Below, piece by piece: positions 60,831-64,000 of a DNA stretch of 64,000 nucleotides (position 1 is its first letter; every line of letters starts with the position of its first letter). The stretch comes from Plantibacter sp050587525 (GTDB taxonomy: Bacteria; Actinomycetota; Actinomycetes; Actinomycetales; Microbacteriaceae), in NCBI RefSeq assembly GCF_050587525.1, contig NZ_JBOBFT010000013.1:78074-142073 (forward strand). Reading direction: 5' to 3'. Below the pieces are notes generated by a model that saw only the letters and a program-made list of their open reading frames with translations, was not told the DNA's origin and searched no databases. A program made the position numbers and the translations under genes.

Positions 60831-63581
60831 GTGACGCGACAACACGCCATTCCAGATCCCTCTCCTCGGCGCACGACGATCGCTCGATCAGTCGGCGTCG
60901 GAGCCACCATCGCCGCAGTACTCGCAGCCGGAACGGTCTTCGCGAGCCCCGCCGCCGCAGACCCCGGACCCGATTTCGGTCCGAACGTCATCATCTTCGA
61001 CCCGTCCGACTCGGTCGAGCACATCAACGACACGCTCGCCTCGATCTCCGACGAAGCGGAGTTCAGCCTCAACCGGCACGCGGTGTTCTTCAAACCGGGC
61101 ACCTACGGGAGCGCATCCGGGCAGAACGACCCGACGACCGCGACCGGCATCGTGAACGGCGAGCTCGGCTACTACACCTCGGTGTCCGGACTCGGCGCAT
61201 CACCGGAGGACGTGCGGTTGAACGGCGCGATCCACGTCGAACCGGTCAGACAGTGCGAAGCGAATCCGTGGGACTGCCCGCAGCCAGGATCCCTCACGCG
61301 TTTCTGGCGGTCGCTCAGCAACATGACCATCAACCCGATCCAGCAGCCCGTCGGCGTCGATGCGCTCCGCCCCTTCCCGAACGGTGTCGCTGACAAGCAC
61401 CAGATGCGGTTCGCGGTATCCCAAGCCGCTCCGCTGCGCCGGATGAACATCGAGGGCGGACTGACGCTCTTCGGTCGCGTCGGCGAGTTCGCGAGCGGCG
61501 GATACCTCGCCAACTCCCGAGTGACCGGCACGCTCGTGAGCGGCTCGCAACAGCAGTGGTTCACGCGGAACAGCGAAGTGGGCACGTGGGACGGCGGCGT
61601 CTGGAACACGGTCTTCTCCGGCGTCCAAGGGGCACCCGCGACCGACTTCGCGCCCGGCAACAAGACGACGATCGCCGAAACACCGGTCAGCCGTGAAGCC
61701 CCCTTCCTCTACCTCGACGGCGACGACTACAAGGTCTTCGTGCCGTCTGCCGAAACCAACTCCTCCGGAGTGAACTGGGGAACCTCGGCCTCCGATGGCG
61801 AGGCGATCGGCATCGACGACTTCTTCATCGCGCATGAAGGCGATTCGGCGGCGACGATCAATGCAGCTCTCGCCACCGGCAAGAACCTCTTGCTGACGCC
61901 CGGCGTCTACGAGCTGGCGGAACCCATCTCGGTCACCAGGCCGGACACCGTCGTCCTCGGCCTCGGGTACGCATCGCTCACCCCGACGGCGGGAACCTCA
62001 GCCCTCGAGGTCGCTGACGTTCCTGGCGTCGTCGTCTCCGGCATCACGGTGGACGCGGGCACGACGGAATCGGCGACCCTCGTCAAGATCGGCAGCGACG
62101 GACACACCGGGGATGCCGCCAACCCGACCACACTCAGCGACGTGTTCATCCGCATCGGCGGAGCCTGGGCCGGCAAAGCGGAGACGAGCATCGAGGTCAA
62201 TAGCGACGATGTCCTCCTCGACCACATCTGGGCCTGGCGGGCCGATCACGGCGTCGACGGCGCATTCGGTTGGGACGTGAACACGGGAGCCCACGGGGTT
62301 GTCGTGAATGGTGACGACGTCACGGCGACGGGTCTCTTCGTCGAGCACTACCAGGAGAATCAGACCGTGTGGAACGGAGAACGCGGTCGCACGATCTTCT
62401 ACCAGAGCGAGCTCCCCTACGACCCGCCGAGCCAGGCCGCCTGGATGGACGGCGACCGCAACGGCTACGCCTCCTACCGCGTCGCAGACACGGTTCGCGT
62501 CCACAACGCGACCGGCCTCGGGAACTACTCGTTCTTCGAGCGCGGCATCCCGATCCTCGCGGAGAGCGGCATCCAGGCGCCGAGGTCGCGTCAGATCACG
62601 TTCCAGTCGATGACGAGCGTCTTCCTGAACGGCTCCGGTGGCATCTCGCGCATCATCAACGATGCCGGCGCACCGGCGGTCGGAACCTTCAGCTCGCCGC
62701 AGCTGGCGTCGTACCCGCCCGTCGACACGACCGCGCCCACCGTGACAATCACTGCCGATGCGACGGACGTCGACGGTTGGTACCCGGCAGTCGCCCTGAC
62801 GATCGTGGCGACCGACGACTTCACACCGCCGCCGACCATCGAGACGAAAATCGACGGCGGACCGTGGACCGTTGCTGCAGGGAACTCTGATTCGGCTCCC
62901 GGGTCCATTTCCGTCTCTGTGCCGATCACCGATGGTCAGCACACCGTGATCGCCCGAGCGACCGACGACAGTGGCAACGTGTCGTCCGAAGCATCCTGGA
63001 GCGGCAAGGTCCACGCCGGTCCGCCGGCGATCTCCTTCGGAGGTGGGAAGCTCACCCCCGGCCAGAGCGTGACGCTGACCGGCGAAGGGATCCCGGCTGG
63101 CAGCTACGACGTCGTGTTCCGATCCGATCCCGTCGTCGTCGCATCGACCGAGGTCGACAACGAGACGCGTCGCTTCTCGGCGACGTTCACCGTTCCGACG
63201 AGTGCGGACCCCGGTGCGCACCGGATCGAACTGACGGATGCGAACGGCGCCGTGATCGCCGCGGCCGATGTGACGGTCGTTGCGGCTGCAGGCCCGGGCG
63301 GCTCCGGCGGGGGCACGGGCGGCGGCAATGGTGCTGGTGCTGGTGCTTCTGGTGCTTCTGGTGCTGGTTTGGCGTCGACCGGTTTCGAGGGACTGTCGCC
63401 AATGCTCGGCGCCGCACTGCTCCTCCTGCTGATCGGTGCCGGTGTGCTCCTCCTGCGTCGTCGTTCCGCTGGTGGTAGTGCTGGTGCTAGTGCTGGTGCT
63501 GCTGGTGCTGGTGCTGCTGTGGGTGCCCTGACGACTGCCGATGGGCCCACCGGCTTGAATGGGACGTCGACGCCGGAGTAG
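60831..63581 (+). CDS. Secreted beta-helix protein with LAxTG sortase signal
   Basis: 916 residues. A signal peptide (SVGVGATIAAVLAAGTVFASPAAA) ends near residue 43. Residues 45-610 form a right-handed beta-helix (pectate-lyase/GH55-like) with many short parallel strands; VEHYQENQTVWNGERGRTIFYQSELPYDPPSQAAW is a conserved stretch of a family often annotated as adenylyl cyclase or F5/8-domain protein without good reason. Residues 625-810 hold two Ig-like modules. LASTG near residue 844 followed by a membrane helix and RRR is a class E sortase signal, but 38 more Gly/Ala-rich residues follow the arginines. GTG start. Enzyme activity unproven; carbohydrate cleavage or binding is likely. Confidence 0.85.
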   Translation: MTRQHAIPDPSPRRTTIARSVGVGATIAAVLAAGTVFASPAAADPGPDFGPNVIIFDPSDSVEHINDTLASISDEAEFSLNRHAVFFKPGTYGSASGQNDPTTATGIVNGELGYYTSVSGLGASPEDVRLNGAIHVEPVRQCEANPWDCPQPGSLTRFWRSLSNMTINPIQQPVGVDALRPFPNGVADKHQMRFAVSQAAPLRRMNIEGGLTLFGRVGEFASGGYLANSRVTGTLVSGSQQQWFTRNSEVGTWDGGVWNTVFSGVQGAPATDFAPGNKTTIAETPVSREAPFLYLDGDDYKVFVPSAETNSSGVNWGTSASDGEAIGIDDFFIAHEGDSAATINAALATGKNLLLTPGVYELAEPISVTRPDTVVLGLGYASLTPTAGTSALEVADVPGVVVSGITVDAGTTESATLVKIGSDGHTGDAANPTTLSDVFIRIGGAWAGKAETSIEVNSDDVLLDHIWAWRADHGVDGAFGWDVNTGAHGVVVNGDDVTATGLFVEHYQENQTVWNGERGRTIFYQSELPYDPPSQAAWMDGDRNGYASYRVADTVRVHNATGLGNYSFFERGIPILAESGIQAPRSRQITFQSMTSVFLNGSGGISRIINDAGAPAVGTFSSPQLASYPPVDTTAPTVTITADATDVDGWYPAVALTIVATDDFTPPPTIETKIDGGPWTVAAGNSDSAPGSISVSVPITDGQHTVIARATDDSGNVSSEASWSGKVHAGPPAISFGGGKLTPGQSVTLTGEGIPAGSYDVVFRSDPVVVASTEVDNETRRFSATFTVPTSADPGAHRIELTDANGAVIAAADVTVVAAAGPGGSGGGTGGGNGAGAGASGASGAGLASTGFEGLSPMLGAALLLLLIGAGVLLLRRRSAGGSAGASAGAAGAGAAVGALTTADGPTGLNGTSTPE

Positions 63582-63628
63582 GCGCCGCAGCGCACCGAAC
63601 GGCGGTCACCCGTCGTGATGCGCCCTCA

Positions 63629-63667
63629 CAGCGACGCCGTCGATCCTTCCGATCGGCGGCGTCGCTG
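63629..63667 (+). terminator. Terminator hairpin of the surface protein gene
   Basis: A 17-bp stem (63629-63645 with 63651-63667) has one G-U pair and a 5-nt loop, 48 nt after the stop. Stem is strong; a T-run is absent. Confidence 0.75.
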
Positions 63668-63706
63668 CGTGCTCCTGCCGAGTCGCCCAGATTCCCTCGA
63701 CCCATG

Positions 63707-63917
63707 GGCCTGTCGAAGTGTGGCCCCGGTCACCGAGCTTGTCGAAGGGGGTTCCCTTTCTACCTGTCGGCGCTCGGCCTCCGGCCACAGAGCCTGTCGA
63801 AGTGCGTCGCCCCGGCCTCCGGTCACTGAGCTTGTCGAAGTGCGTTGCCCCAGCCCGGTCACTGAGAGTGTCGAAGTGCGTCGCCCCCGGCCCGGTCACT
63901 GAGCTTGTCGAAGTGTG
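63707..63917. repeat. Array of TGAGCTTGTCGAAG dispersed repeats
   Basis: Six copies of GGTCACTGAGCTTGTCGAAGTG-like units lie at 63707 (partial), 63728, 63783, 63821, 63857 and 63894. The last four are 36-38 bp apart. They differ by 1-4 bases. No gene is seen between 63582 and the window end. A lone copy lies at 13319. Confidence 0.9.
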
Positions 63918-63955
63918 GGGTCCAGTCGCGCAGCACCAGTTCTCCACAGATTCGT

Positions 63956-63971
63956 TCGAACCCTTGTTCTA
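63956..63971. promoter_or_regulatory. SOS (LexA) box candidate
   Basis: TCGAACCCTTGTTCTA fits the actinobacterial LexA consensus TCGAAC-N4-GTTCGA at 11 of the 12 defined bases and is followed by GTTCTAGAAC. It is 29 nt before the window edge, so a regulated gene may begin just outside. Confidence 0.5.
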
Positions 63972-64000
63972 GAACACCGGTCCTTGGTATTCTTGATGAG

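Noticed and set aside
60831..63581. Adenylyl cyclase
   Set aside because: Similar beta-helix proteins carry that label in databases, but no cyclase domain or metal-binding Asp pair is visible.
63707..63917. CRISPR array
   Set aside because: Repeats are degenerate, units are about 24 bp with 12-14 bp spacers, two spacings break the period, spacers are similar to each other and no cas gene is near.

Overview
The window is high-GC DNA from an actinobacterium. I infer a Microbacteriaceae-like soil or plant associate because of the strong G/C third-position bias, TANNNT -10 boxes sitting 6-7 nt before ATG codons, DtxR/IdeR-type iron boxes, a SoxR that appears to act directly on its targets, a CGNR/ABATE protein and an LAxTG sortase signal. 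No rRNA, tRNA, CRISPR array, prophage or insertion sequence is visible. Genus cannot be assigned from the sequence alone.

Layout. 1-554: 5' part of an ABC exporter running off the left edge. 0.9-2.7 kb: oxidative-stress module, soxR facing a flavin reductase-sodA operon with a clear SoxR box between them. 2.8-24.4 kb: a carbohydrate-utilisation locus of 16 genes. Its minus-strand half reads Gfo/Idh/MocA oxidoreductase, DeoR/LacI hybrid regulator, Tat-lipoprotein solute-binding protein, DUF6807 protein, alpha/beta hydrolase. Its plus-strand half reads sugar isomerase, GH2 glycosidase, SDR, RraA-family aldolase-like protein, mannonate dehydratase, two CUT1-type permeases, a second solute-binding protein, a LacI regulator, an ADP-ribosylglycohydrolase-fold protein and a secreted beta-propeller (BNR) protein. 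My reading is a uronate-containing polysaccharide or glycoside pathway: cleavage outside, ABC import, deglycosylation, then an isomerase / reductase / UxuA chain to 2-keto-3-deoxy-gluconate, with RraA as candidate aldolase. Two candidate operator families support two regulators.

24.5-32.2 kb: assorted single genes (effector-binding protein, internally deleted AI-2E transporter, HAD phosphatase, PadR-MFS pair, small membrane and SRPBCC proteins, SBF-like transporter with convergent LysR). 32.3-37.9 kb: organosulfur module (MetQ, MetN, MetI, SfnB/DszC-like acyl-CoA-dehydrogenase-fold monooxygenase, DszA/NtaA-like flavin monooxygenase). 38-41.5 kb: coaBC, P1 peptidase and PAP2 phosphatase. 41.5-46.3 kb: iron-siderophore binding protein, FMN reductase, MFS/TetR pair, small membrane protein. 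46.4-51.7 kb: CGNR regulator, then a nucleoside/ribose module (LacI, nucleoside hydrolase, MFS, ribokinase). 51.8-57.7 kb: Na+/H+ antiporter, MacB-type ABC exporter divergent from a two-component system. 57.7-60.7 kb: siderophore-interacting protein, aldo/keto reductase, methyltransferase. 60.8-63.6 kb: a large sortase-anchored beta-helix protein, followed by a terminator, an array of short dispersed repeats and an SOS-like box at the right edge.

A recurring oddity is simple-sequence repeats placed just before ribosome binding sites (a 20-unit GCATCA array is the extreme case) and inside conserved domains (a ten-glutamine CAG tract in the GH2 enzyme, a Thr/Pro tract in the histidine kinase ATPase domain, a Gly/Ala tail beyond a sortase signal).
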